A stretch of 64,000 nucleotides of DNA from JAHECQ01 sp963775125 (GTDB taxonomy: Bacteria > Actinomycetota > Acidimicrobiia > Acidimicrobiales > SZUA-35): NCBI GenBank assembly GCA_963775125.1, contig CAVZHQ010000007.1, positions 124,001 through 188,000 of the forward strand, read 5' to 3'. The position numbers were made by a program, and so were the translations under genes. This document shows, piece by piece, positions 1 through 9,383 of this stretch (the stretch's first letter is position 1; each line of letters starts with the position of its first letter). A model generated the notes under the pieces. It did not search any database, had not been told where the DNA came from, and was given only the letters and a program-made list of their open reading frames with translations.

Positions 1-2
1 TC

Positions 3-680
3 GATCTCGAGTTGGCGATGCAAGGCACCATGCCCTACCGATGGGACGAGGACTACGGCGCCCGCATCGGTGTCCTGCGCCGGCCCGGCGCTGGTCACTC
101 TGGGGGCCTGGACCCCGAAGCGGTTCGCTGGTTCGACATCGATCCCTGTTACGTCTTCCACCCGATGAACAGCTTCGAGGACGGCGCCGGGATCGTCTTC
201 GACACCGCTCGTTATCCCGAGCTGTGGAGATCGAAGTCGACCAACTTCAACAACGACGCCGCCCTGCACCGCTGGCGCATCGACTTGGGCGTGGGAACGG
301 TCACGGAAGAAGTGTTGGACGATCGGGCCATCGAGTTCCCCCGTGTCAACGAGAACTTGGTCGGCCTGCCGAATCGCTTCGGCTACGCCGTCGCGACCTT
401 CGGCGAGCAGAACTCGTTGGTGAAGTACGACCTCTTGTCCGGCGTCTCCACAGCCCACGATTTCGGCGCCGCACAGATCCCGGGCGAGGCCGTGTTCGCG
501 CCGTCCGGCAATCCGGGGGAGGACGCCGGCTGGCTGCTCACCTACGTCTACGACAAGCCAACCGACTCGAGCAGCTTCGTGGTGCTCGACGCGTCGGACA
601 TCGCGGCCGCTCCGGTCGCCTCGATCCGACTTCCCCAACGAGTGCCCTTCGGCTTCCACGGTTCCTGGCTCCCCGACTGA
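3..680 (+). CDS. Carotenoid oxygenase (RPE65/CCD family), C-terminal part
   Basis: This is the 3' portion of a carotenoid cleavage dioxygenase-type gene that begins upstream of the window. The family uses an Fe(II) held by four His residues on a seven-bladed propeller to split a double bond of carotenoids or related polyenes. About 226 residues are visible. The typical blades are present: CYVFHPMNSFEDG carries one iron-ligand His, EFPRVNENLVG carries the second-shell Glu, and the protein ends in the hallmark VPFGFHGSWLP, whose His is the last ligand. The frame is intact to the TGA. A tandem repeat follows within 5 bases of the stop, and the next gene converges from the other strand. The substrate cannot be told from this fragment. 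Confidence 0.85.
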   Translation, partial: DLELAMQGTMPYRWDEDYGARIGVLRRPGAGHSGGLDPEAVRWFDIDPCYVFHPMNSFEDGAGIVFDTARYPELWRSKSTNFNNDAALHRWRIDLGVGTVTEEVLDDRAIEFPRVNENLVGLPNRFGYAVATFGEQNSLVKYDLLSGVSTAHDFGAAQIPGEAVFAPSGNPGEDAGWLLTYVYDKPTDSSSFVVLDASDIAAAPVASIRLPQRVPFGFHGSWLPD

Positions 681-684
681 GTCA

Positions 685-750
685 GGAAACACGGTGTTCA
701 GGGAAAACAAGGTGTTCAGGAAACAAGGTGTTCACGAAACAAGGTGTTCA
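685..750 (+). repeat. Four tandem copies of a 16-17 bp repeat
   Basis: Four head-to-tail copies of GGAAACAAGGTGTTCA lie at 685-700, 702-718, 719-734 and 735-750. The first copy has ACACGG in place of ACAAGG, the second has one extra A, and the last starts CG. The array starts 5 bases after the stop of the carotenoid oxygenase gene. It could be a slipped-strand repeat or a set of protein-binding sites; the sequence does not decide between these. Confidence 0.85.
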
Positions 751-898
751 CGAGCCGGGGACAACCACGAAACAGTCTTCCGAGAAGCTGGAACGCATTC
801 GGTGCCGACCTGTCCCCACAGGACTGAACGCCGAGGCGGTTGAGCGCCCGTCCGTCTCGACTGGAGGGGTCCAAGCGGGCGGGCGCTCCTACCAAGCG

Positions 899-951
899 CC
901 GTTCTGCAGTACCCAGACCGGCAAAACGACGGTCCCTGTACTGCAGAACGG
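899..951. repeat. Intergenic palindrome A1 (CCGTTCTGCAGTAC family)
   Basis: A perfect 14-bp inverted repeat, CCGTTCTGCAGTAC at 899-912 and GTACTGCAGAACGG at 938-951, encloses a 25-base loop containing ACCGGCAAAACGACGG. Related copies occur near 29.8 kb and 39.05 kb. The site lies between two convergent genes, where it could end transcription from both sides, but it has no U-tract. Confidence 0.85.
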
Positions 952-1102
952 GGAGGGTGAGGAGAAATCCCGCGCTTCATCCAGATCGTCACAACACACC
1001 ACGGGGAACAACGAAGCGATCACGGATCCAGTCTCAACCCTCCGGCAACCAGAGAGTCAAGACCTCACCGGATCACCACGCGGCCTGACCGAGTCTCTTA
1101 CC

Positions 1103-2813
1103 TCACGCTCGTTGCAGGATGGTGACCAGACCGGTCGCTCCGTCGACGGTGACCAGGTCGCCGTCGTGAATGATCTCGGTGGCATGCTTGCACATCACCA
1201 CCGCAGGAATGCCGAACTCGCGGGCCACCGTCGCCGCGTGCGACAAGACCCCGCCGGTCTCGGTGACCACCGCGCCAGCCGGGATGAACAGTGGTGTCCA
1301 CGGGGCATCGGTGAACGGGGTGACGAGGATGTCGCCGACGTCGAGGTGTCGGGCCAGACCGGCTTCGGCTGACGCGATGATGCGCGCCACGCCCGTGACC
1401 GGCCCGTCGCCGATCGATACGCCGAGACCCGTGAGCTCGTCGGTCTGCACGGCCGCCTCCCGTCGTTCGAGCTCGGGTTCGCCGATCCAATTGTCGGGCA
1501 GGGTCCAGTTGGCGGCCTCGGCCGTCTGGTCCTTGCGTCGCTGGACCACGGGCGCGGGCTTCGTCGGCCGATGGTCCCGTTCCGTCGGCCAGGGCTTCGA
1601 GTTCGCTGAGCAACAGGTACTTGGCGTCGTCGGCCTCGTCGATCAGACCCTGCTCGATCAGGCGCCGACCCATCGCCAGGTAGGGGGCACGGGTGCGTCT
1701 GGCGGCGAGCACCCACATGGCCTTCGACCGCTCACGCATACGCGTGAACCGTTGCGCCTGCCCCAACACCTCGTCGAACGCGGCCTGGGTCTCTGGCGGC
1801 AACTGCGCCCGGATGACGGTTTCCAGCGCTTCGCGGTTCTGGACCGCTCGGGCCGTGGTCGCCTTGGGTGAGCTGTGGTCGCCGACGTCGAGCATCCCCG
1901 CGATCTGGGACAGCGCGAACGTGGGGTTCTCCGACCAGTCGGGGTTGGTGGGGTCGGCCTCGCCCTGCACCCGGTAGCCGTACTCGAAGAGGAAGGTGGC
2001 GAACGCCTGACGGAACGCCGAGTCGGCGGGCGCTGCTGCGGGGTCGTAGGTGCCGGAGCGCAGCGCGGCCTCCACGTCGGGCTCGGCTGTGGCCAGCTGC
2101 GCCAGCTCGAACAGGCGGATCGCCGGCTTCGAGCTCTCGACTTCTCCCAGTCCCGAGCACAGTCCGACCACCGCCGCGGGGTCGAGGCCGCTGGTCGCCA
2201 ACAGGATGGCCAGGCGAACCTGCCACTCGCCGGCGCCGACGGACACCATGTAGTGGGTGTTCAACACCTCGCAGGTGCTGTCGTTGTGCAGCTCGTGATA
2301 GCGGGCCAACGCGGAGGGGAGGTCGAGCTCGAGGTCTTGCTGGAATCGGTCAGAGGCTCGCTCGGCGTAGAGGCGGTCGCGGTAGCCGTCGAGCTTGGCC
2401 GGTGCGTCTTCGCGCTGCTGGGTTGCCACCGCGTATGCGGCCGCCCGCTCCTCGTCGGTGGCTTCGATGATGAAACGCTCGCCGCCGCTGGCCCCGGTGA
2501 AGAACTGTTGGAGGATGGCCTGGGCGATGTCGGCGTCGAGGGCCGAGGTGGCTGCGACCGAGAAGCCGTTGTTCAGACACAGGCGGCCGGCGACGATGCC
2601 GAAGAAGTTGCCGATCGGGGGATCGAAGAGCTCGACCTTCTGTGCTCCCGGATAGGTGTCCATCAACGCCTGCAGCCCGACGCCGTCGTACCGGTTGAAG
2701 GTGGTGGCCATGAGCGGACTGAGAATGCCGGGCACGATCTCGGACCCGTTGACCGACGTCCAGACGTCGTAGACAGGGTTCGGGGTGGTGTCCCATTCGG
2801 TGTGGAAGGTCAT
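1103..2813 (-). CDS. PEP-utiliser-like swivel protein 1, frameshifted
   Basis: The protein has a helical region of about 420 residues and a C-terminal phosphohistidine swivel domain like those of PEP synthase and rifampin phosphotransferase. The start of the helical part (VWTSVNGSEIVPGILSPLM) resembles the central domain of rifampin phosphotransferase. The swivel part holds GGVLSHAATVAREFGIP, whose His (near base 1240) matches the phosphocarrier. No ATP-grasp domain is present, so it cannot form phosphohistidine alone by the known route. The frame breaks near 1553, where one extra base would move DEARA into VVQRRKDQ. The ATG at 2813 lies 32 bases after the Ddn-type gene stop, so this is the third gene of an operon. 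Two paralogues occur at 42365-44080 and 48021-49793. Confidence 0.75.
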
Positions 2814-2845
2814 GGCCGGAGCGTAGACGCGCCCTGTGACGGGCG

Positions 2846-3232
2846 TCACTCCAAATCGGGAAAGGTGATTCTGACCATCGGTGCTTCGGCCAACAATCGG
2901 TCGACGTCGACTTGGCCCCGGTACCACTCGGCCGCCATCGAGGTCAGCACTCGACGGCGCTCGTCGGGGTCGGTGACAATGCTGGCCTCGGCGTCGAGGT
3001 CGGCGACGACCGACTCCTTCAGGTGGAAGGTGAAGCGGGGGTTGACCATGAGGTTGGCCAGCCAGTCTCGGGGCCGTGGCGTGCCCGTGATGTAGTACTG
3101 CCCGTCGACCCGTAGGTACCAGATCTCGATGCGCCGAGGTCGGCCCGAGGTGCGTCCGATGGTGGTGATGTCGATGGTCAGATCGGTAGCCAGTGCCTCG
3201 GCGATCGCTTCAGGAGCTGGAGGCTGGGTCAT
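2846..3232 (-). CDS. Deazaflavin(F420)-dependent nitroreductase-family protein (Ddn type)
   Basis: This 128-residue protein has the split beta-barrel of the F420H2-dependent nitroreductase or quinone reductase family. The usual landmarks are present: TTIGRTSGRPRRIEIWYLRVDGQYYI near the N-terminus, then RDWLANLMVNPRFTFHLKESV, and a C-terminal segment ending RITFPDLE. Members use reduced F420 to reduce quinones or nitro compounds at the membrane face. Its ATG overlaps the repaired stop of the upstream luciferase-like gene as ATGA, so the two are translationally coupled and both probably depend on F420. The true substrate is not visible. Confidence 0.8.
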   Translation of the reverse strand: MTQPPAPEAIAEALATDLTIDITTIGRTSGRPRRIEIWYLRVDGQYYITGTPRPRDWLANLMVNPRFTFHLKESVVADLDAEASIVTDPDERRRVLTSMAAEWYRGQVDVDRLLAEAPMVRITFPDLE

Positions 3233-4141
3233 GGCCGAGCAAGTTCCGCCAACAGTTCGGTGGTGGCCAAGGCGCTGGGGGCCGAGGGTGGCACGACGGC
3301 GGCGAAATCGGTGACACCGATGTCGGCGAACGCTTGGATGCCGGCGTCTGATGGCTTCCTCGTTGCCGATGACGGCGACGTCGGCGGGAAGGGCGGCGCC
3401 GCCTCGGTCGAGGGTGGCGCGGTAGGACGGGATCTGGCCGTAGGCCCGGAACGACTCGTTCACGACGTCCCGGCCGGCGTCGACGTCGTCGGCCAGCAAC
3501 ACCGGGACCATGGCCACGAACCGAGGAGCGGGTCGCCCGGCCTCGGCAGCGGCCTCGCTCATGGTGGGGATGGCGATGTCTCGGAGGTAGTCGATGCCGC
3601 CCATCCAGGTGATGGTTCCGTCGGCCATCCGGCCGCACAAGCGCAGCATCGCCGGCCCGAGCGCGGCTACCAACACCGGAGGTCTCGCCGCGTTGCCCAC
3701 CGAGATCTGGGCCTTCACCCGGTACAGCTCGCCCTTGAACGACACCGCCTCGCCGGCCAGGAGACCGTTGAGGATCGTCAGGTACTCGCGGGTGTGGGGG
3801 ATGGGTTGGGAGTAGTCGAGGCCCAGGCTGTTCTCGATGAAGAACTTGTGGCTGAGCCCGATGCCCAGTGCCAGCCGGTCGCCGCTGGCGTCCTGCACGG
3901 TCAGCGCCTGCTCGGCCATCACCGTCGGGTGCCGGGGATAGGTGGGCACCACCGCGGTGCCGAGTTCGATGCTGCTGGTTTGTTGGCCGGCCAAGGCCAA
4001 CGCCATCAACGCATCGACCGTCCCCACTTGCGGCAGCCACGCCGAAGCAAAGCCAGCGGCCTCGGCGGCAACGGCCCGCTCGGCCAACCCCGCGGTCGCC
4101 ACCTTGTCACCCGGCATCGACAACATCGTTCCGATTCGCAT
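3229..4141 (-). CDS. LLM-class (luciferase-like) F420/flavin oxidoreductase, frameshifted
   Basis: This is a TIM-barrel luciferase-like monooxygenase or F420-dependent oxidoreductase of about 303 residues. Visible family segments are MRIGTMLSMPGDKV at the start, SAWLPQVGTVDALM, ELGTAVVPTYPRHP, RLALGIGLSHKF and a cofactor-side stretch ending MADGTITWMGG. The frame shifts near 3335: one surplus base turns RRRIQAFADIGVTDF into RRRHPSVRR. The restored frame ends LLAELARP and stops at 3229-3231, where TGA overlaps the ATG of the Ddn-type gene. That exact 4-base overlap argues that the shift is an error and that the gene works. It opens an operon with the Ddn-type reductase and swivel protein 1. 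Confidence 0.8.
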
Positions 4142-4235
4142 GGCTGGACTCTAACGGGGGTGGGTCAGCCTGGCCGTGCCCCGCGAAACAGGGCCAACTC
4201 GTCGCCGGGGCGCCCGACGCTGGCACGGGCCGTGC

Positions 4236-5724
4236 TCAGAGTGTTCCGGCGTCCAGGGCGGACATGACCTCGAGGGCGCGTGCTCGCACGGCATCGAGGT
4301 CGGACAACCGGTCGAGGCCCCGTACTTGCTGGGCCATCCGGGGGTTCCGGGCGAACCGGTCACGGTGGCGGTCGAGGAAGTCCCAGTAGAGGGTGGTGAA
4401 CGGGCAGGCGTCGTCGCCGGTTCGTTTGCGACGGTCGTAGCGGCACGATCCGCAGTAGTCACTCATGCGGTCGATGTACGCGCCACCCGACGCGTAGGGC
4501 TTGGTGGCCATGCGGCCGCCATCGGCGTGCAAGGCCATGCCGACCACGTTCGGCAGCATGACCCACTCGGCGCCGTCGACGAACGAGGCCCACATCCAGT
4601 CGACCAGTTCGGTCGGGTCGACCCCGGTCAGCAGGCACAGGTTGCCGATCACCATCAGGCGTTGGATGTGGTGGGTCCAGCCGTAGTCGTCGATGGCTTG
4701 CATCGTGCTGGCGACACAGTGCATCTGCGTCTCGCCGCCGGTGAACAGCGGCGGCAGGGGCCGGTGGGCGCCGAGTTCGTTGGCCGACCGGTACTCGGGC
4801 ATCCACAGCCAGTAGAGGCCCCACACGTACTCCCGCCAGCCGATGATCTGGCGAATGAGGCCCTCGGCGGAAGCGATGGGAAGGTCGCCGCTGCGGTAGG
4901 CGGCCTCGATGGCGTCGCACACCTCGAGCGGATGCAGGAGCCCGAGGTTCAGGTACGGCGACAGCAGCGTGTGGGCCAGTTGCCACGATGACGACAGCAT
5001 GGCGTCTTCGTGCGGTCCGAACCGAGGCGCAACGTTGGCGATGACATGATCGAGGCGATGGAGAGCGGCGGTGCGCGAGGTCGCCCAGACGCCGGTGGGC
5101 GGCCGGCCCCACAGGTCGAGACCCGCGAGATCGGCCAGGACACGATGGTCGACCTCGTCGAGCGGATCGGTGGGGACGTCAGGCCATTCGCTCGGTCCCT
5201 TTGGTGGTGGCTGGCGATTGTCGTGGTCGAAGTTCCAACGGCCGCCGGCCGGTTCGTCGCCGTCCATCAGGTAGCCGAGTCGTCGACGCTGCCACCGATA
5301 GAAGTCCTCCATCTTCAACTGCTTGCGGCCCTTGGCCCACGCCGCGAACTCGTCGGGATGACAGAGGAACTGGTCGGATCTCGACAACATGACGTCGTTG
5401 GCTTCGAGCATCTCCTTGCCGTCCCACGACGCCGGTTCCATGGCGACGACGTCGCTCGGCTCGAACCGTTCGCGGTGGTCTCGGCAGTCCCTGAGGTAGC
5501 GAGTCGGCCTGGCGCCAGTCGACCTCGAAGCCTTCGGCCTGCAGTTCGCCGGCGAACCGTCGCATGGCGGTCAGCACGAGGTGAGCCCGTTGGATGTGCC
5601 ACCGCTTGCTCTGCAACTTCTGACGGCTCTCGACGAGCAGGATGCGAGCGGTCCCCGGCGTTGCGTCGGCCAGCGGGCCAAGCGTCCGATTCAGTTGATC
5701 GCCCAACACCCAGATCGTTCGCAC
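4236..5724 (-). CDS. FeS-type cryptochrome/photolyase family protein, frameshifted
   Basis: The sequence matches the photolyase-related group with a [4Fe-4S] cluster (bacterial 6-4 photolyase or CryPro type), about 496 residues long. The N-terminus VRTIWVLGDQLN is the usual start of the antenna-binding domain. The FAD domain includes the WREYVWGLYW helix and VGMALHADGGRMATKPYASGG, and the C-terminal CGSC and ACPF supply cluster cysteines. The frame breaks near 5500: one extra base separates DWRQADS from YLRDCRDHRERFEP. The proposed start is GTG at 5724, directly after the HNH/DUF222 gene on the same strand. Role: light-driven repair of UV lesions, inferred from the family. Confidence 0.8.
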
Positions 5725-5730
5725 CCGTTT

Positions 5731-6827
5731 GACCGTACCGCTCGCCGAGCGCGCTGCCGTCACGCAGCGGCTCGTCGGCGTGGCGTTTGCGGTGGCAGGG
5801 TGCGCAGCGGAGTTCGAGTTCATCGGTCACGGTGCGACGGGTGATTTCGTGGGGTGGGTTGTGGTCGTATTCGAGGAGTTGGTCTCGGCCGCAGTCGATG
5901 CAGGCGTGGTCTCGTTCTTTGACGAGGCGTTTCTGTCGGGTGGTGGGGTGTCGTCGGCGGTGGCTGACGTTGACCGGTCGGGCGTCGGCGTCGTGGATGA
6001 GGGCTCGGAGGAAAGCGTCGGGCGCGATGCGTTCGATGACGGTGTCGGGGATGGGGGTGCCGTCGTCGAGGGTGCAGCCGTCGCCGCGGACGTGGAGGAC
6101 GAGTTCGGTGGTGATGCTCGCCGGTGCCTTGCGTGAGGAGCGTGCCGAGTGCGTCGGCGTGTTGTTGGGCGAGGGTGGGCCAGGTGCCGTCGGGTTCTTT
6201 GGTTGGTGTCGATCGCATGACGATCGCGTCGAGGATGGCGGCGAGGAGGCCGGCGAGGTGGGGTGGGGCTTTGATGGTGATGGTGGTGATGCCGTCGGGT
6301 TCGAGGCGGCTGTTGAGGGAACGTTGGGCGTGTTGGTGGGCTTCGAGGTCGGCGGGGTCGCTGGTGCGGTTGAGCCAGGCGGCGAGAGCCCGGGACAGGT
6401 GGTTGGCCGTGGTGTCGAGGGCGAGTTCGAGGAGTTCGTCCTCGTTGTCGGGGGTGGCGAAGCGGGTGAGGGCCCGGACCTTGGCGTAGGACAATTTGCC
6501 GTTGGCGAACGCGTCCGCGGACGCGTGGAGCGACCGCAACGCACGGCCAACGCACGGGTTTGATCAAGACTGCCATTCGCGGGCGGTGCAGGTCTCGACG
6601 TCGGCGATGGCGGCAAGCCAGTGGGCGGCGGTGGGTGAGCCGTCGCGGGCCCATTCGTCACTGTCGGCGAAATCGGCTGCGGCGACCACGAGTTGGTAGT
6701 GGGTGTGGGTGAGACCGGCGGTCAGCGTCCGGAGGGTTTGGCTGAGGGGACTGGATTTCATGACCTTCTTCTTCCCGTCGACCTGCCGATCGTGCTGGTC
6801 GAGCTCCGCTCGACTGAGCCTAATCAC
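5731..6827 (-). pseudogene. 13E12-type DUF222/HNH endonuclease, copy 1, frameshifted
   Basis: The DUF222 domain starts at the ATG at 6827 (SRAELDQHDRQV, then SQTLRTLTAGLTHTHYQLVV) and is followed by an HNH nuclease domain: RDHACIDCGRDQLLEYDHNPP and then RCAPCHRKRH. Two frameshifts, near 6565 and 6130, split it, but no internal stop remains once they are repaired. The last codons run into the start of the photolyase gene. These multi-copy actinobacterial genes are treated as mobile-like nucleases of unknown target. A second, more decayed copy lies at 23790-24841 in the same orientation. A perfect 18-bp palindrome lies inside the gene, and a related 16-bp palindrome lies about 60 bases upstream. 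Confidence 0.8.
6509..6526. repeat. Perfect 18-bp palindrome inside HNH copy 1 (centre GC)
   Basis: ACGCGTCCGCGGACGCGT reads the same on both strands. It lies in the coding region, where it encodes part of SADAFANG. The same core occurs upstream of the gene at 6887-6902. Confidence 0.85.
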
Positions 6828-6886
6828 GGCCTGTGACAGTCAAGAGAAGATCATATGTTCTGAGCCGGGCAAATCCGGACACTCGG

Positions 6887-6902
6887 CGCGTCCGCGGACG
6901 CG
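6887..6902. repeat. 16-bp palindrome upstream of HNH copy 1 (centre GC)
   Basis: CGCGTCCGCGGACGCG lies 59-75 bases upstream of the HNH copy 1 start and repeats the internal palindrome at 6509-6526. It could be an operator or a recombination or nuclease site; its role is unknown. Confidence 0.8.
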
Positions 6903-6923
6903 TCAACCCAGCCGAGCTCGCGG

Positions 6924-7097
6924 TCAATTCCCCGATGGTTCGACGTTCAGAAGGGCCAGGGTGATCGGATCGACGATGGCCGTCCCGGACCAGCCGCTGA
7001 TCGTGATGCCGGCGTCGGTTGCGTCGAGGTGTTCCCAGAGCACGAGGCCTGGGGTTCTCGGCGTGTTGGGCAATCCGACGAGGAACCGTTGGGTCAT
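6924..7097 (-). CDS. Small hypothetical protein coupled to the VOC gene
   Basis: A 57-residue open frame starts MTQRFLVGLPNTPRTPG and ends LALLNVEPSGN. Its ATG overlaps the TGA of the upstream VOC gene as ATGA, the coupling seen at several other junctions in this window. That is the main reason to think it is translated. No family is recognised, and there is no signal peptide or membrane segment. It could be the coupled start of a longer gene now lost, since the HNH locus follows directly. Confidence 0.4.
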   Translation of the reverse strand: MTQRFLVGLPNTPRTPGLVLWEHLDATDAGITISGWSGTAIVDPITLALLNVEPSGN

Positions 7098-7978
7098 TCG
7101 CCGTCGTAGGTGCCGAAGGACCACAGGTTTCCTTCGGCGTCGCGGATGGTGAAGACCAGACCGGTGGGGTCGTAATCGGGTGCTTCGGGTTCGCTCACCA
7201 CTTCGGCCCCTGCAGCGACGCAGCGGGCGTGGACGGCCATCGGGTCGTCAGTGATGACGTAGAGACTCCCGGTGCCGATCGGACGCTCGGAGAACACGTT
7301 GCCGGGGCGGTTGGCGGAGCCGGCTTGCACAATTCCGCCTTCGGGCCAACGAAGCTGGCTGTGCTCGATGACGGCGGGATCCTCGCCGGGCACAACGAGG
7401 TCAGCCTCGAAGCCGAGCACGTCGATCATGAAGCGAATGCCCGATCGGGCGTCGGCATAGTTGAGCGCGGCCCAGATGCCTCCTTGGGATCGGAGGGTCA
7501 GCTCGGGGCGGGTCAGCTCGGGCGTGCCGGTGACGACCGCGCCGACTTCGTGCATTCGGGTCTCGTAGTCGGCGAGTCCCACGTCCTCGATCTGCTGGGA
7601 GATCATCCACCGATGCCCGAACGGGTCGATCACCATGCCGTGCCGTGCGCCGTGCGGCTGATCGGCGGGTGGCGAGAACGCGTCGGCGCCGGCGGCGACC
7701 GCAGCATCGAAGACGCTGTCGACGTCGTCGACGTCGAGGTGGATGGCCATGGCGGTACCGCCGAGCGTGCGAGGCGACACGACGCCCATCTCGGCGAACT
7801 CGTCGGAGAGGAAGAACGCGGTGTCGCCGATGCGGAACTCGGCGTGACCGAGCTGACCGGTCGCTTCGTCCATGACGACACGCATCATCTCGACCGCGCC
7901 GAAGGCTGCTGCGTAGAACTCGAGTGCCGCGTTGCCGTCGTGAACAGTGAGGTACGGGGTGGCTCGGCTAAATGGCAT
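7094..7978 (-). CDS. Tandem VOC-domain protein (glyoxalase/bleomycin-resistance fold)
   Basis: The 294-residue protein holds two vicinal-oxygen-chelate modules. The first (about residues 1-130) is PhnB-like: TPYLTVHDGNAALEFYAAAF, GHAEFRIGDTAFFLSDE and DPFGHRWMISQQIEDV. The second (about 165-294) contains GGIWAALNYADARSGIRFMIDVLG and ends FTIRDAEGNLWSFGTYDGE. His and Glu residues in each half could bind a metal. The family includes isomerases, dioxygenases and drug-binding proteins, and the substrate is not evident. It is transcribed divergently from the acyl-CoA-dehydrogenase-like gene, with 83 bases between the starts, and its stop overlaps the following micro-ORF. Confidence 0.8.
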   Translation of the reverse strand: MPFSRATPYLTVHDGNAALEFYAAAFGAVEMMRVVMDEATGQLGHAEFRIGDTAFFLSDEFAEMGVVSPRTLGGTAMAIHLDVDDVDSVFDAAVAAGADAFSPPADQPHGARHGMVIDPFGHRWMISQQIEDVGLADYETRMHEVGAVVTGTPELTRPELTLRSQGGIWAALNYADARSGIRFMIDVLGFEADLVVPGEDPAVIEHSQLRWPEGGIVQAGSANRPGNVFSERPIGTGSLYVITDDPMAVHARCVAAGAEVVSEPEAPDYDPTGLVFTIRDAEGNLWSFGTYDGE

Positions 7979-8019
7979 CGAATGCTCCTCGCTGGCGGCT
8001 TGCCCAATCGTTCCACAAA

Positions 8020-8041
8020 GCCCGATCGTTTACAGTCGGGC
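8020..8041. promoter_or_regulatory. Small dyad between divergent starts
   Basis: GCCCGA at 8020-8025 and TCGGGC at 8036-8041 form an inverted repeat with a 10-base gap, 20 bases upstream of the ATG at 8062. Its place between divergent genes makes it a possible operator, but 6-bp arms can arise by chance in GC-rich DNA. Confidence 0.3.
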
Positions 8042-8061
8042 GAGAGCAACGAGAGGACCCG

Positions 8062-9225
8062 ATGCAGACGAGTCAGGAACATCCGCTGGTGGCAACGGCC
8101 CGGTCGCTGCAGCCCATGGTTCGCCAACACGCGGAAGCAGCACAGGAACTCCGACATGTGCCCGAGCCCGCCGTGCGAGCACTCGCTCAAGCAGGTCTCT
8201 ATCGGACGGCCGCACCAGCGTGCTTCGGAGGGGCCGAGGCCGATCCGTTCACGACGATCAAGGTGATCGAAGCCATCAGCGAGGCCGACGGATCGATCGG
8301 ATGGGCGCTGATGATCGGCATCGAGACGGTCGGGATCGGTGGAGCGCTCATGGATCCCGAGATGGCAGCAGGACTGTTCGCCGAGCATCCCGATCTGGTG
8401 ATGTGCGGGGCGTTGAACCCCCAGGGCCGGGCTCGTCGAGTCGCCGGTGGCTGGCGGGTGAGTGGGCAATGGCCGTTCGCCTCGGGCTGCCACCATGCCA
8501 CCTTCTTCTGGGGTCAGTGCGTGGTCGAGGACAGTACGGTTGCAGCCAGTGAGCCGACCCGGCTGATCGAGGTGCTCGTGCCCCGTTCGAGCTACGAGAT
8601 CGTCGACACCTGGCGGGTCATTGGGTTGCGCGGCACCGGCAGTCACGACGTCCGGGTGGACGACCTCTTCGTCCCCGACGCAATGATCACCGAGGTCGCA
8701 GGCCAGAAACCGAACCACGACGGTGCGCTCTACCGGCTTCCGCCATTCACCCGCTTGGCCTACAACAAGGTCGGCGTCGCCACCGGCATCGCCCGTTCGG
8801 CGCTCGATGCCTTCGTCGAACTGGCCGAGCACAAGCAGCCCCGTCTCTCGAGTCGGGCGCTCCGAGAACGACCCCGCGCCCAACTCTGCTACGCCCAGGC
8901 CGAAGCCGCGTTGCGTGGGGCGAGGGCATTTGTGTTCGATGCGGTGTCCGATGTTTGGGAGACAGTCAACGCCGGGGGCGTGGCCGACCGGCGACAGCGC
9001 GCCCTTGTCCGACTCGCGTGTTCGCACGCCTGCCAGGAAGCGATCCGTGCCGTCGAGCTGGTGCACCAGGCGGCCGGGACGAGCGCCAACTTCGAAGACT
9101 CGGCCATCGGAAAGGCCAGGCGCGACGTCGCCGTCGTCGCTCAACAGGTGATGGTCGCCCCCCAGTTCATCGAGGACGCCGGCCGCGTGCTCCTCGGCCT
9201 CGACCCCGCCGAGCTGATCCTGTAG
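8062..9225 (+). CDS. Acyl-CoA dehydrogenase-fold flavoprotein (HsaA/monooxygenase-like)
   Basis: The 387-residue protein has the acyl-CoA dehydrogenase fold in the version typical of flavin-dependent monooxygenases or hydroxylases. It begins with a helical N-domain (LRHVPEPAVRALAQAGLYR). A middle beta domain has WRVSGQWPFASGCHHATFFWG and WRVIGLRGTGSHDVRVDDLFVP. The C-terminal helical domain contains AVELVHQAAGTSANF. GSGC-type segments such as PFASGCHH are common in the HsaA/HpaB-like group, while the catalytic Glu of true dehydrogenases is not obvious. The start is the ATG at 8062, preceded by GAGAGGA, rather than the earlier in-frame codon. A weak hairpin (9239-9275) follows the stop. Confidence 0.75.
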   Translation: MQTSQEHPLVATARSLQPMVRQHAEAAQELRHVPEPAVRALAQAGLYRTAAPACFGGAEADPFTTIKVIEAISEADGSIGWALMIGIETVGIGGALMDPEMAAGLFAEHPDLVMCGALNPQGRARRVAGGWRVSGQWPFASGCHHATFFWGQCVVEDSTVAASEPTRLIEVLVPRSSYEIVDTWRVIGLRGTGSHDVRVDDLFVPDAMITEVAGQKPNHDGALYRLPPFTRLAYNKVGVATGIARSALDAFVELAEHKQPRLSSRALRERPRAQLCYAQAEAALRGARAFVFDAVSDVWETVNAGGVADRRQRALVRLACSHACQEAIRAVELVHQAAGTSANFEDSAIGKARRDVAVVAQQVMVAPQFIEDAGRVLLGLDPAELIL

Positions 9226-9238
9226 CCAGACGCTTCCG

Positions 9239-9275
9239 CGTGCAGCCGGCACCGCTGAAGGGTGTGGTTCTGCAC
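9239..9275. terminator. Weak hairpin after the acyl-CoA-dehydrogenase-like gene
   Basis: CGTGCAG at 9239-9245 can pair with CTGCACACG around 9270, enclosing partly complementary bases, 14 bases after the stop codon. The GGTTCTGCAC arm recalls the TTCTGCA motif of repeat families A and B. There is no U-tract. Confidence 0.35.
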
Positions 9276-9383
9276 ACGGTTGTCGATTTGATCCCGAGGC
9301 CGACGTCGACGTTGCCGAGACGCGGGGAGCGGTCCCCATGGCAGGTTCACGACGGTCGGGGACTGAGGTGGCACCATGGCCCG

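Larger units (their letters stand above)
681..1102. other. 422-base intergenic stretch between convergent genes
   Basis: No gene is supported here. The stretch holds the tandem repeat at 685-750 and palindrome A1 at 899-951. Short open frames on both strands have no recognisable domain. Confidence 0.6.

Noticed and set aside
3229..4141. Programmed frameshifting in the luciferase-like gene
   Set aside because: No slippery heptamer or following structure was recognised, and a one-base error explains the break.
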